Shown: positions 1 through 12,045, numbered from the stretch's first letter. The stretch is 64,000 bases of DNA from Chlorocebus sabaeus (GCF_047675955.1 NC_132915.1:48560026-48624025), one strand, 5' to 3'. Numbers and translations: made by a program. Notes: generated by a model from the letters alone, not told the origin.

Positions 1-360
1 TTTATCAGGAATGAAGAAGGGTAATTTATTAATGCTTTTTTATAATGATAAAGGGATTGGTTAATTGAAAGGATATAACAATTCTTAATGTTTATGCCTT
101 TAATAACAGTTTCAAAATACAAGAAGCAAAAACCGATAGACTGAAAGGAGAAAAAGACAAATCCATAATTTTAGTCAGAGATTTTAATGCCATTCTTTTA
201 CTAGTCGATAGCACAAGTAGATAGAAAACCAGCAAGGATATAGTAGACTTGTTACAACACTATTTACTTGATTGGCATTTATAGAGCCCTCTGCCCAACA
301 GCAGAAGAGATATTCTGCTAAAGTGCACATGGAATATTTATCAAGACAGACCACATTCAG

Positions 361-503
361 GCTGAGCATGGTGTCTTATTCCTGTAATCCCAGCACTTTG
401 GGAGGCCAGGGTGGGAGGATTGTGTGAGGCCAGGAGTTGAAGATCAGGCTGGGCAACATAGCAAGACCCTGTCTCTACAAAAAATAAATGAAAAAACAAA
501 AAG
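361..503 (+). mobile_element. Alu left-monomer copy (FLAM-like)
   Basis: A single Alu left arm starts GCTGAGCATGGTG and ends in an A-rich tail without a right arm, sitting inside L1 sequence. The flanks AGACCACATTC and AGACCAGATTC look like a mutated target duplication. Confidence 0.8.
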
Positions 504-701
504 AAGACCAGATTCTTAGCCATAAAACAGGTCTTGATAACTATGAAAGAATTTGGGTTATACAAAGTACATTCTCTGACCATAAGGCATTTAAGTTAGA
601 AATTAGTAACAGAAAGATTCTTGGAAAATTCTCAAGTACAGAATTTGGAAACTGCAAAACATACTTTATTTTTAAAAAAATTTTACTTTCTTTTCTGTCT
701 G

Positions 702-868
702 TTTTTTTTTTTTTTTTTTTTTTCCTGAGATGAAGTTTTGCTCTTGTTGCCCAGGTTGGAGTGCAATGGCGCGATCATGTTGGTTAGGCTGGTCACGAAC
801 TCCCAACCTCAGGTGATCTGCCCACCTTGGCCTCCCAAAGTACTGGGATTACAGGCGTGAGCCACCAT
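702..868 (-). mobile_element. Alu, - strand, with internal deletion
   Basis: The poly(T) head and right-arm start (about 702-776) join directly to left-arm sequence at TTGGTTAGGCTGG. About 110 bases of consensus are missing between them. Confidence 0.8.
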
Positions 869-1163
869 TTCCTTTTCACTTCCTTTTCTTTAAATTTTAT
901 GTTTTTACTTTTTAAAATTAAACTTGTCTCTTTTTTATGTTATTTTTTATTTTAATTTGTAGTTTTTTAGTAAGAAACCTCACCCAAGAAAACATACTTT
1001 AACATTATCTATTGGGCAAAGAAAATATTTTTTAAAAAAGGAAATAAAAAATATTTCAATCCAGGTGAGGTTTCAGAAAACAGAGTGAAGAAAAAGGAAA
1101 AAAGAATTAAATTTTAAAAAAGAAAAAAATTATAAAAAAATATTTTGAACAGAATAAAAAGGC

Positions 1164-1329
1164 GGCCAGGTGCGGGTGACTTGTACCTGTAATCCCAGCT
1201 ACTCGGGAGGCTGAGGCACGAGAATCACTTAAACCCAGGAGGCGGAGGTTACAGTGATCCAAGATCACATCACTACACTCCAGCCTAGGTGACGGAGTGA
1301 GACTGTCTCAAAAAAAAAAAAAAAAAAAG
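1164..1329 (+). mobile_element. Alu, + strand, left and right arms fused
   Basis: The copy starts GGCCAGGTGCGGGTGAC, reaches CCTGTAATCCCAGC, and continues as right arm (TACTCGGGAGGC) to a poly(A) tail. Loss of one monomer length at the repeated CCTGTAATCCCAGC word suggests recombination between the arms. Confidence 0.85.
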
Positions 1330-1810
1330 AAAGAAAACAACATATCCAGATTTATGGAGTACCACTGAAACACTCCTTAGGAAACGATTTGTGGCAGTGA
1401 ATATCTACATTAGAAAAGATCTCAAATCAGTGACTTTAGCTTCCATCTTAAAAAGCTTGAAAAAGAAGAGCAAATTAAACTCTACATAAGCAGAGAAAAG
1501 AAAATAATAAAGATTAAAGTAGAATTCAAAGAAATGTGAAACAGAAAAGCAAGAGAAAAATCTGTGAAACCAAGGATGATTTTTAAAATGGATAAACTTC
1601 TAACCAGGCTGATCAGGCAAAAAAAGAGAAGATACAAATTACTGATATCAGGAATTAGAGAGGTGATATCAATACATATTCTAAAGATACTAAACAGATA
1701 ATAATAGAATATTATGAACAACTTTATGTCAATAAATTTGACAAACCTAGATAGAATGACAAATTCCTTGAAAGATACAAACTACAAAAGTTTATTCAAG
1801 AAGAAATAGG

Positions 1811-2114
1811 GGCTGGGCAAGGTGGCTCATTTCTGTAATCCCAGCACTTTGGGAGGGGGAGAATCACTTGAGCCCGGGAGTTCTAGACCAGCCTGGGAAA
1901 CATGGTGAAACCTCATCTCCAGAAAAATAAATTAACTGGGTGTGGTGGTGCATGTCCATGGTCCCAGCTACTTGAGAGACTGAGGTGGCAGGATCATTTG
2001 ACCCTGGGAGGTTGAGACTGCAGTGAGCTGTCATTGTTTCACTGCACTGCAGTCTGGGCAACAGAGCAAGACCCTATCTCAAAAAATCAATCGATCGATC
2101 AATCAGTCAGTCAA
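1811..2114 (+). mobile_element. AluJ-like, + strand, with tetranucleotide tail
   Basis: This is a full dimer whose tail has become a run of AATC, GATC and AGTC units (2085-2114). A perfect 15-bp target duplication, TCAAGAAGAAATAGG, flanks it at 1796-1810 and 2115-2129. Confidence 0.93.
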
Positions 2115-2623
2115 TCAAGAAGAAATAGGTAAGCTAAATAACTTCGTGTGTGTTTAAGGAATTGAAATCATAGTTTAAAAATCTAACCACAGAAAGATCC
2201 AGACTCACGTAATTTCACAGGCAAGTTCTATCAGACATTTAAGGAAGAAATAATACCGTTTCTCTACAGCCTTTTCCAGAAAATTGAAGAGGAGGATATT
2301 TTTTCCCAACTTGTTCTGTAACGTTAGCATTATCTTGATACCAAAACCAAAGATATTACAAGAAAACTATATCAGTATTCCTCATTAACATATATAACAT
2401 TTCACACAAAATTGTAGCAAATAGAATTCAAGAACATATAAAAAGGATGACATATCTTGACCCAAGTGGGGTTTATGTCAGAAATTCAGAATTAATCTAT
2501 AACTTGAAAATCAATGTAGTTTACCATATTAACAAATAAAAAAAGAAAAACCATATGATCTCAGTAGATGCAGAAAAAGTACTTGATAAATTCTAATATC
2601 CATTCTATTTTTTTTATTTTAAG

Positions 2624-2921
2624 TTTTTTTTTTTTTTTGAGACAGATTCTTGCTCTGTTTCCAGGCTGGAGTGCAGTGGTGCGATCTCGGCTCACTGAAG
2701 CCTCTGCCTCCTGGGTTCAAGCGATTCTCCTGCCTCAGCCTTCCTGAGTAGCTGGGATCACAGTCATGTCCCACCACGCCTGGCTAATTTTGTATTTTTA
2801 GTAGGGATGGGATTTATCTGCATTGGGCAGGCTGGTCTCGAACTCGGACCTCAGGTGATCCACCTGTCTTGGCCTCCCACAATGTTGGGATTACAGGTGT
2901 GAGCCACCACCATGCCTGGCT
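2624..2921 (-). mobile_element. Alu, - strand, full length
   Basis: The poly(T) head at 2624 is followed by right and left arms, ending CATGCCTGGCTC. It lies at the switch from + strand L1 to - strand L1 sequence. Confidence 0.9.
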
Positions 2922-3488
2922 CGTATGCCACAGTTTCTTTATCCATTTGTCTGTTGATGTATAACTTAGGTTGCTAAGTTGAAGCAACTTAGGTTACTTC
3001 CAAATCTTGGCTATTGTGAATAGTGCTGCAATAAACATGGGAGTGTCCGTATTTCTTTGAGGTACTGATTTCCTTTCTGTTTGGTATGTATCTATCACAG
3101 TGGGATTGCTGGATTGTATGGTAGTTCTGTTTTTAATTTTTTGAGGAACCTCTATACTATTCTCCATAGTGACCATACTAATTTACATTCCCACTAACAG
3201 TGTATGAGGGTTCCCTTTTCTCCATATCCTTGCCAGCATTTGTTATTGCCTGTCTTTTGGACATAAGCCATTTTAACTGGCGTGAGATGTTTTATCTCAT
3301 TGTAGTTTTGATCAGATAAATTTTGATGCATTTCTCTGATGATCAGTGATGTTGAGCACCTTTTCATATACCTGTTTGACATTTGTATGTCTTCTTTTGA
3401 GAAAAGCGTATTCAGATGTTTTGCCTATTTTAAAAACTGGATTATTAGATTTTTTCCTGTAGAGTTGTTTGAGGTCCTTATATGTTCT

Positions 3489-3850
3489 ATTTTATTTTAT
3501 TTTATTTTATTTTATTTTATTTTATTCTTTTTTCTTTTTCTTTTCTTTTCTTTTATTTATTTTATATTTTGACGGAATCTTCCTTTGTCACCCAGGCTGG
3601 AGTGCAGTGGCGTGATCTCGGCTCGATGCAACCTCCGCCTCCTGGGTTCAAGCAGTTCTCCTGCCTCAGCCTCCCGAGTAGCTGGGACTACAGGTGTGTG
3701 CCATCACGCTCAGCTAATTTTTGTATTTTTAGTAGAGACGGGATTTCACTATGTTGACCAGGCTGATCTTGAACTCCTGACCTAGGTGATCCACCTGCCT
3801 CGGCCTCCCAAAATGCTGTGATTACAGGTGTGAGCCACCATGCTCGGACC
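3489..3850 (-). mobile_element. Alu, - strand, with (TTTTA)n tail
   Basis: The Alu body is 3571-3850. The preceding 3489-3570 is its tail, containing seven uninterrupted TTTTA units (3490-3524) and then T/C-rich sequence. ATGTTCT occurs on both sides (3482-3488 and 3851-3857) as a short target duplication. Confidence 0.9.
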
Positions 3851-4034
3851 ATGTTCTGGTTATTAATACCTTGTCAAATGGATAGTTTGCAAATATTTTC
3901 TCCCATCTGTAGGTTGTCTCTTCACTTTTTTGTTGTTTCCTTTGCTGTGCAGAAGCATTTTAACTTGATGTGATCCCATTTGCCTATTTTTGGTTTTGTT
4001 ACCTATGCTTTTGGGGTAGTAATCAAGAAATCCT

Positions 4035-4327
4035 GGCTGGGCGCGGTGGCTCATGCCTGTAATCCCAGCACTTTGGGAGGCCGAGGTGGGTGGATCATTT
4101 GAGGTCAGGAGTTCGAGACCAGCCTGGCCAACACAGTGAAACGCTCTCCATACTAAAAATACAAAAATTAGCCAGGCCATGGTGGCACATGCCTGTAATC
4201 CCAGCTAATCACAAGGGAGAAGAATCACTTGAGCCAGGGAGGCAGAGGCTGCAGTGAGCTGAGATCACCCTACTGCACTCTATTGTGGATGACAGAGTGA
4301 CACCCTGTCTCAAAAAGAAAAAAGAAG
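4035..4327 (+). mobile_element. Alu, + strand, inside L1
   Basis: It starts GGCTGGGCGCGGTGG and ends in an A-rich tail. It is the only + strand Alu in the 2.9-15 kb L1 block, and lies 184 bp from the - strand Alu ending at 3850. Confidence 0.9.
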
Positions 4328-4910
4328 GAAATCTTTCCGCGGACCAGTGTCCTGGAGAATATCCCCAATGTTTTCTTGTAGTAGTTTCATAGTTTGAGGT
4401 TTTCGACTGAAGTATTTGTCTTGATTTGATTTTTGTAAATGGTGAGAAATAGGGATTATAGGGATCTAGTTTCCTTCTTCTGCATATAGTTATCTAGTTT
4501 TCCCAGCAATATTTGTTGAAGAGACTGTCCTTTCCTCAGTGTCTGTTCCTACCACCTTTGTCGAAAATAAGTTCATTGTAGATGTATGGATTTATTTCTG
4601 GGTTCTCTATTGTGTTCCATTGGTCTATGTGTCTATTTTAATGCTGCTAACATGCTGTTTGGCTACTATGGCACTAGTATAATTTGAAGTCAGATAATGT
4701 GATTCTTCCAGTTTTGTTGTTTTTGCTCAGAATAGCTTTGGCTATTCTGGGTCTTTTGAGGCTCCATGTAAATTTTAGGATTTATTTTTCTATTTCTTTG
4801 GAAAATATCATTGGTATTTTGATAGGGATTGCATTTAATCTGTAGATTGTGTAGTATGGATTTTTTAAAAACAATTTTGATTCTTTCAGTTCATAAACAT
4901 GGAATATCTT

Positions 4911-5215
4911 TGTGTTTTTTCTGGAGACAGGATCTCACACTATTGTCCAGGCTGGAGTGCAGTGGCATAGTCACGGCTCACTGCAGTCTTGACCATCTAG
5001 GCTCACGAGATCTTCCCGCCTCAGTCTCCTTAGTGCCTGAGGACTGCAGATGAATGCCACCAGGCCCGGCTAATTTTTTTTTTTTTTCTCTCGTAGAGAC
5101 AACTTTTTGCTATATTGCCCAGCCTGGTCTTGGACCCATTGGCTCACTCAAGCAGTCTTCCCACCTTGGCCTTCCAACGTGCTGGGATTACATACATGAG
5201 ACACAATGCCTGGCC
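4911..5215 (-). mobile_element. Old Alu (AluJ-like), - strand
   Basis: It runs from TTTCTGGAGACAGGATCTC to CAATGCCTGGCC, with many differences from consensus. L1 text continues on both sides. Confidence 0.85.
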
Positions 5216-5483
5216 TCTTTCCATTTGTGTGTGTGTGTGTTCTCTTTAATTTCTTGCATCAGTGATTTATAGTTTTAGTAGTAGCGATTTTTCACTCCTT
5301 TGGTTAAATTTATTAGGTTAACCTTAGGTTAACTTATTAAGTACTTTATTTTTTTTGTAGATATTATAAATGGGAGTACTTTTTTCATTTCTTTTTCAGA
5401 TAGGTCATTGTTGTCATATGGAAATGCTACTGATTTTTGTATATGGATTTTATATCCTAAAACTTTAGTGAATTTATTAGTCC

Positions 5484-5782
5484 TTTTTTTTTTTTGGTCT
5501 GAGACAAGTCTTGTTCTGTAGCCCAGGCTGGAGTGCAGTGGTGTGATCTCAGCTTACTGCAACCTCCATGTCCTGAGTTCAGGCGATTCTCCCACCTCAG
5601 CCACCTGAGTAGTTGGCACTACAGGCGTGCGCCACCAGGCCTGGCTAATTTTTGTATTTGTAGTAGAGACAGGGGTTTTACCATGTTGACAGGGCTGGTC
5701 TCGAACTCCTGACCTCAGGTGATCCACCCACCTCAGCCTCCCGAAGTGCTGGGATTATAGGCGTAAGCCTCTGTGCCTCGCC
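5484..5782 (-). mobile_element. Alu, - strand
   Basis: It is a full dimer from the poly(T) head to CTCTGTGCCTCGCC, inserted in - strand L1. Confidence 0.9.
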
Positions 5783-5839
5783 GAATGTATTTTCATAGTT
5801 TTAGGTGGAGTTTTTACATTTTTCCAAATATATTGTATC

Positions 5840-6130
5840 TTTTTTTTTTTTTTTTTTTTTTTTTGAGACAGTCCAGGCTGGAGTGCAGTGGTGCGATCTT
5901 GGCTCTCTGCAGCCTCCGCCTCCCAGGTTCACATGATTTTCATGCCTCAGCCTCCCAAGTAGCTGGGACTACAGGTGAGCACTCCCACACCCAGCTAATT
6001 TTTATATTTTTAGTAGAGATGGGGTTTTGCCATATTGGCCAGACTAGTCTTTAATTCCTGGCCTCAAGTGAGCCATCTGCCTCGGCCTCCCAGAGTGCTG
6101 GGATTACAGGTGTGAGCCATTACTCCTGGC
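5840..6130 (-). mobile_element. Alu, - strand
   Basis: It is full length with a 24-nt poly(T) head and ends TTACTCCTGGC. It abuts a partial Alu at 6131-6267. Confidence 0.9.
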
Positions 6131-6267
6131 TTCATTTTGCATTTTTTGGTAGAGATGGGGTTTCACCATGTTGGCCAGGCTGGTCTTGAACTCCTGACCT
6201 CAAGTGATCCACCCACCTTGGCCTCCCAAAGTGCTGGGATTACAGGCGTGAGCCACCATGCCCGGCC
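6131..6267 (-). mobile_element. Partial Alu (one arm), - strand
   Basis: This single left-arm segment runs from TTTTTGGTAGAGATGGGG to CCATGCCCGGCC. It directly follows the previous Alu, so the two probably form a nested or recombined pair. Confidence 0.85.
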
Positions 6268-6742
6268 TCATATCATTTGTAAATAAGAGTAATTTGACTA
6301 GTTTCTTTCCAATTTGGATGCCTTTATTTCTTCGTTATGTAATTGCTCTAGCTAGGACTTCTGGTACTATGTTGGATAACAGTATTGAAAGTGGGCATTC
6401 TTGCTGTGTTTCATATCTTAGAGGAAGCCTTTTAATGTAATACTAAATGGGGAAAACACGCTGTTATGGGTCTGTTGTATAAAGCTCTTTTTGTGTTGAG
6501 GTATGTTTCTTCTATAACCAATTTTTTGAGTTTTTTTTTTATCATGAAAGGATACTGAGTTTTATCAAATGCTTTTTCAACATCAATTGAAATGATCATA
6601 TGGTTTTTGTCTTTTATTCTGTTGATAGGCTGTATCACATTGGTTGATTTGTTTATTTGAAACTATCCTTGTCTCCGTGGGTGGTATAAATCCCACATGG
6701 TCATGTTGAATAATCTTTTTAATGCGTTGTTGAATTCATTTT

Positions 6743-6969
6743 TTTTTTTTTTTTTTTTTTTTGAGACAGAATTTCACTCTTGTTGCCCAAGCTGGAGTGC
6801 AGTGGCATGATCTCGGCTCACTGCAACCTCTGCCCCCTGGGTTCAAGCAATTTTCCTGCCTCAGCCTCCCAAGGAGCTGGGATTACAGGTGTGCGCCACC
6901 ATGCCCTGCTAATTTTTTTGTATTTTTAGTAGAGACGAGGCTTCACCCTGTTGGCCAGGCTGGTTTTGC
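6743..6969 (-). mobile_element. 5'-truncated Alu, - strand
   Basis: It has a poly(T) head and right arm but stops at GTTGGCCAGGCTGG within the left arm. ATTCATTTT at 6734-6742 and 6970-6978 is the target duplication, so truncation happened at insertion. Confidence 0.88.
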
Positions 6970-7042
6970 ATTCATTTTGCTAGTGTTTTGTTGAGGAATT
7001 TTGCATCAGTGTTCATCAGAGATAGTGGCCTGTAATTTTCTT

Positions 7043-7360
7043 CCTTTTTTTTTTTTAGATTGTCTTGCTCCTGTCACCCAGGCTGAAGTGCAGTGGCGCA
7101 ATCTCGGCTCACTGCAACCTCTGCCTCCCTGGTTCAAGCGATTCTCCTGTCTCAGCTTCCTGAGTAGCTGGGGACTACAGGCGCCCACCACCACTAATTA
7201 GCCCACCCAGCTAATTTTTTTTTTCTATTTTCAGTAGGAATAGGGTTTCACCATGTTGGCCAGGCTGGTCTTGAACTCCTGACCTCACGTGATCCACCCG
7301 CCTCAGCCTCCCAAAGTGCTGGAGTGCTGGGATTACAGGCATGAGCCACTGCACCTGGCC
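7043..7360 (-). mobile_element. Alu, - strand
   Basis: It is full length. AATTTTCTT flanks it at 7034-7042 and 7361-7369. A short duplication of GTGCTGGA occurs at 7316-7330. Confidence 0.9.
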
Positions 7361-7705
7361 AATTTTCTTTCTTTGATGTGTCTTTGTCTGGTTTTGGTAT
7401 CAGGTTCATACTGGCCTTATAGAATGAGTTTGGAAGTATTCTGTTCTATTCTTTCAGAATAATTTGAGTAGGAATGGTATTAGTTCGTTAAATCTTTGGT
7501 AAAATTCAGCAGTGAAGCCATTAGGTCCTGGGCTTTTCTTGGCTTGGAGACTTCTTACTACTGCTTCAATCTTGTTACTTGCTGTTGGTCTATTCAGGTT
7601 TTGGGTGTCACTATGGTTTGGGTTTGGTAGGTTGTATGTTTCTAGGAATTTAGCGGTTTCTTCTAGGTTTCCCAGTTTATTGTTATATAGTTGCTCATAG
7701 TAGTT

Positions 7706-8035
7706 CCTTTTTTCTTTTTTTTTTTTTTGAGACAGAGTCTCACCCTGTCATCCAGCAGGCTAGAGTGCAGAGTGCAATGGTGCAATTTTGGCTCACTGCA
7801 ACCTCTGCCTCCCAGGTTCAAGTGATTCTCCTGCCTCAGCCTCTTCAATAGCTGGGATTACAGGCACCTGCCACCATGCCTGGCTAATTTTTGTATTTTT
7901 TTATTTTGTATTTTTAGTGGAGATGGGGTTTCACTATGTTGGCCAGACTTGTCTTGAACTCCTGACCTCAAGTGATCCGCCTGCCTCGACCTCTCCAAGT
8001 GCTGAGATTAGAGGCGTGAGCCACCATGCCTGGCC
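7706..8035 (-). mobile_element. Alu, - strand
   Basis: It is a full dimer with AGTAGTT on both sides (7699-7705 and 8036-8042). A duplicated TTTTTGTATTTTT segment sits in the linker near 7888-7915. Confidence 0.9.
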
Positions 8036-8464
8036 AGTAGTTTCTAATGATCCTTTGAATTTCTGTGGTATTGCTTGTAATGTCTCTTTTGTTTTCATCT
8101 CTGATCGTATTTATTTGAGCCTTCTCTCTTTTTTTCTTAGTCTGGCTAAAGGTTTGTCCATTTTGTTTATCTTTTCAAAAAACCAAAATTTTTTTTCCTT
8201 TCATCTTTTGCATGTTTTCTGTTTCAATTTAATTTATTTCTGCTGTGATCTTTTTCTTCTACTAATTTTGGGTTTGGTTTGGTTTTGCTTTTCTAATTCT
8301 TTAAGATTCATTGTTGGGTTGTTTATTTGAAGTTTTTCTACTTTCTTGATGTAGGCACATTTGCTGTAAACTTTCTTCATAGTACAGTTTTTGCCGTATC
8401 CTGTAGGTTTTAGTATGTTGTGTTTCCATTTTCATTTGTTTCAAGAAATTTCAAAATTTTCTTT

Positions 8465-8760
8465 GTTTTTTTTGAGACAAGGTCTCACTCTCTCACCCAG
8501 GTTGGAGTACAGTGGCACAATTATAGCCTACTGCCACCTTGACCTCCTGGGCTCAGGAGATTCTCCCACCTCAGCCTCCTGAGTAGCTGGAACTACAGGT
8601 TTGTACCACCAGACCTGGCTAACTTACTGCATTTTTTTTTTTAGAGATGAGGTTTTACCATGTTGCCCAGGCTGGTCTTGCACTCTGGGGCTCAAGCAGT
8701 CTGTTCCCCTTGCTCTCCCAAAATGGTTGGGATTACAGGTGTAAGCCACTGTGCTCGGCC
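8465..8760 (-). mobile_element. Old Alu (AluJ-like), - strand
   Basis: It is a diverged dimer ending CACTGTGCTCGGCC, immediately followed by a second - strand Alu. Confidence 0.87.
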
Positions 8761-8763
8761 ACA

Positions 8764-9068
8764 TTTTTTTTTTTTTTTTTTTTTTTTTGAGACGGAGTTT
8801 CACTCTATCACCCAGGCTGGAGTGCAGTGGTATGGCCTCAGCTCACTGCAACCTCTGCCTCCTGGGTTCAAGCGGTTCTCCTACCTCAGCCTCCCAAGTA
8901 GCTGGGACTACAGGTGCCTGCCACCACACCTGGCTAATTTTTGTATTTTTAGTAGAGACGGGGTTTCGCTATGTTGGCCAGGCTGGTCTTGAACTCCTGA
9001 CCTTGTGATCCACCTGCCTCGGCCTCCCAAAGTGCTGGGAATACAGTTGTGATCCACCGTGCCCAGCC
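8764..9068 (-). mobile_element. Alu (AluS-like), - strand
   Basis: It has a 25-nt poly(T) head and an almost consensus body ending CGTGCCCAGCC. It lies in tandem with the Alu at 8465-8760. Confidence 0.92.
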
Positions 9069-9182
9069 TTAAATTTTAAAATTTTCTTTCTTAATCTCTT
9101 CATTGACCCTCTGGTCATTTAGGAACATATTCTTTAATTTCCACATATTTATGTAGTTCCCAAAGTTCCTCGTTACTGATTT

Positions 9183-10647
9183 TTTTTCTCTTTATTTATT
9201 TATTTACTTATTTTTATTATTCTTTAAGTTCTAGGGTACATGTGCACAACGTGCAGGTTTGTTACATATGTATGCATGTGCCATGTTAGTGTGCTGCACC
9301 CATTAACTCGTCATTTACATTAGGTATATCTCCTAATGCTATCCCTCCCCCCTCCCCCCACCCCACAACAGGCCCTGGTGTGTGATGTTCCCCACTCTGT
9401 GTCCAAGTGATCTCATTGTTCAATTCCCACCTATGAGTGAGAACATGTGGTGTTTGGTTTTCTGTCCTTGTGATAGTTTGCTCAGAATGATGGTTTCCAG
9501 CTTCATCCATGTCTCTACAAAGGACTTCAACTCAACCTCTTTTATGACTGCAGAGTATTCCATGGTGTATATGTGCCACATTTTCTTAATCCAGTCTATC
9601 ATTAGTGGACATTTGGATTGGTTCCAAGTCTTTGCTATTGTGAGTTGTGCCGCAATAAACATACGTGAGCATGTGTCTTTATAGCAGCATGATTTATAAT
9701 CCTTTGGGTATATACCCATTGCTGGGTCAAACGGTATTTCTAGTTCTAGATCCTTGAGGAATTGCCACACTGTCTTCCACAATGGTTGAACTAGTTTACA
9801 GTCCCACCAACAGTGTAAAAGTGTTCCTATTTCTCCACATCCTCTCCAACACCTGTTGTTTCCTGACTTCTTAATGATCGCCATTCTGACTGGTGTGAGA
9901 TGGTATCTCATTGTGGTTTTGATTTGCATTTCTTTGATGGCCAGTGATGATGAGCATTTTTTCATGTGTTTGTTGGTTGCATAAATATCTTCTTTTGAGA
10001 GGTGTCTGTTCATATCCTTTGCCCACTTTTTGATGGGGTTGTTTGATTTTTTTCTTGTAAATTTGTTTAAGTTCTTTGTAGATTCTGGATGTTAGCCCTT
10101 TGTCAGATGGGTAGATTGTAAAAGTTGTCTCCCATTCTGTAGGTTGCTTGTTCACTCTGATGGTAGTTTCTTTTGCTGTGCAGAAACTCTTTAGTTTAAT
10201 TAGATCCCATTTGTCAATTTTGGCTTTTGTTGCAAAAAAGAGCCCACAATGCCAAGACAATCCTAAGCCAAAAGAACAAAGCTGGAGGCATCACGCTACC
10301 TGACTTCAAGCTATACTACAAAGCTACAGTAACCAAAACAGCCTGGTACTGGTACCAAAACAGAGCCCTCAGAAATAATACCACACATCTACAACCATCT
10401 GATCTTTGACAAACCTGACAAAAACAAGAAATGGGAAAAGGATTCCTTATTTAATAAATGGTGCTGGGAAAACTGTCTAGCCATACGTAGAAAGCTGAAA
10501 CTGGATCCCTTCCTTATACCTTATACAAAAATTAATTCAAGATGGATTAAAGACTTAAATGTTAGACCTAAAACCATAGAAACCCTAGAAAAAAACCTAG
10601 GCAATACCATTCAGGACATAGTCATGGCCAAGTACTTCATAACTGAA
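9183..10647 (-). mobile_element. 5'-inverted (twin-primed) L1, primate-specific type
   Basis: 9183-10235 is the 3' part of an L1 on the - strand, with a tail at 9183-9220. Its ORF2 C-terminus includes CWWDCKLVQPLWK and AKTWNQ. From about 10236 the sequence switches to + strand and carries the next upstream part of ORF2 (CCAAGACAATCCTAAGCCAA to about 10640). Roughly 30 consensus bases are missing at the switch. ACTGATTT at 9175-9182 and 10648-10655 is a possible target duplication. The flanks join as continuous older L1. A frameshift near 10000 and a loss of four codons inactivate ORF2. Confidence 0.93.
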
Positions 10648-11194
10648 ACTGATTTCTTTTTTATCACATTGTGGTCAGAGACCTATTTGACGTACTTTCA
10701 ATTTTTTAAAAAAAATTTTAAGACTTTTTTTGTGGCCTAATAGATGCTGTGTTCTTGAGGATGTTATATGTGCTGAGGAGAAGAATGTGTATATTCTGCA
10801 GCCGTTAGATGAAATATTCTGTAAGTATCTGTTTGGTCCATTTAGTCTATAGTGGAGATTAAGTCAAATGTTTCTTAGTTTTATGTCTGGAAGATCTGTC
10901 CAGTGCTGAAGGTGAGATGTTGAGGTTTCCAGCAGTTATTGTACTGGAGTCCATCTCTCTTTAGCTCCAATAATGTTTACTTTATATATCTGGGTGCTCC
11001 AGTGTTGGGTGCGTGTGTATTTATAATTGTTATATCTTCTTGCTGAATTGACACCCTTATCATTATCTAATGACATTCTTTGTCTCTTTTTATGGTTTTT
11101 ATCTTGAAATCTGTTTTATCTGATACAAGTATAGCTACTCCTGTTCTTTTGGTTTCCATTTGCCTGGAATGTCTTTTTCCATCCCTTTATTTTT

Positions 11195-11508
11195 TTATTT
11201 TATTTACTTTATTTATTTATTTTTGAGACGGAGTTTTGTTCTTGTTACCCAGGCCGGAGTGCAATGTCACGATCTCAGCTCACCGCAACCTCCACCTCCT
11301 ACATTCACGCAAATCTCCTGCCTCAACCTCCTTAGTAGCTGGGATTACAGGCATGTGCTACCACACCCGGCTAATTTTATATTTTTAGTAGAGACAGGGT
11401 TTCTCCATGTTGGTCAGGCTGGTCTCAAACTCCTGACCTCAGGTGATCCGCCCGCCTCAGCCTCCCAAAGTGCTGGGATTACAGGCATGAGCCAGCATGC
11501 CCGGCGAC
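11195..11508 (-). mobile_element. Alu, - strand
   Basis: It has a T/A-rich head and full dimer ending AGCATGCCCGGC. CCCTTTATTTTT at 11183-11194 and 11509-11520 is the target duplication. Confidence 0.92.
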
Positions 11509-11600
11509 CCCTTTATTTTTAGTCTGTGTGTATCTTTCTAGGTGAAGTGTGTTTCTTTTTTAAAGTTTTCTATTTAAAGTTTTTTTCTTTTTTCTTTTCA

Positions 11601-11898
11601 TTTTTTTTTTTTTAAGAGACAGGATCTCACTTTGTTCCCTAGGCTGGAGTGCAGTGGTGTGATCACGGATTACTATGACCAAAACTCTTCAGCTCAGGGG
11701 ATCTTCCCACCTCAGCTTCCCAAGTAGCTAGGACTACAGACACATGACGCTGCACCTGGCTAATTTTTCTTTATTTTTTATGGAGACAGGGTCTCACCAT
11801 CTTGCCAAGACTAGTCTCAAATTCCTGGGGTCTAGCAATCCTCCTGCGTCAGCCTCCTAAAGTGCTGAGATTATAGGCATCAGCCACTGTGCCCAACC
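11601..11898 (-). mobile_element. Old Alu (AluJ-like), - strand
   Basis: It is a diverged dimer from poly(T) to CACTGTGCCCAACC. Confidence 0.87.
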
Positions 11899-12045
11899 TG
11901 TTTCTTGTAGGCCGCAGATGGTTGAACTGTACTTGTTTAAATCCGTTCAGCCTCTCTATGTCTTTTGATTGGAGAATTTAGTCTGTTTACATTCAGTGTC
12001 ATTATTGATAAGGACTTTCTATTACCATTTTGTTATTTGTTTTCT

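Larger units (their letters stand above)
1..2600 (+). mobile_element. Old L1 fragment, + orientation, interrupted by Alus
   Basis: The text matches decayed L1 ORF2: endonuclease-region sequence at 1-350 and 505-700, mid-ORF2 at 1340-1795, and reverse-transcriptase region at 2130-2600. Many stops and indels mark it as an old, inactive copy. Four Alu pieces and an A/T-rich stretch (869-1160) interrupt it. Confidence 0.8.

Noticed and set aside
3482..3785. Overlapping open frames over Alu right and left arms (and dozens like them elsewhere)
   Set aside because: These are the familiar chance translations of antisense Alu sequence (for example LECSGAISAHC or LLTSGDPPASASQSAGIT). They are not genes.
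9420..10260. Long - strand open frames resembling reverse-transcriptase protein
   Set aside because: They are the C-terminal part of L1 ORF2 in an inverted, frameshifted, truncated copy. They are annotated as a mobile element and not as a gene.
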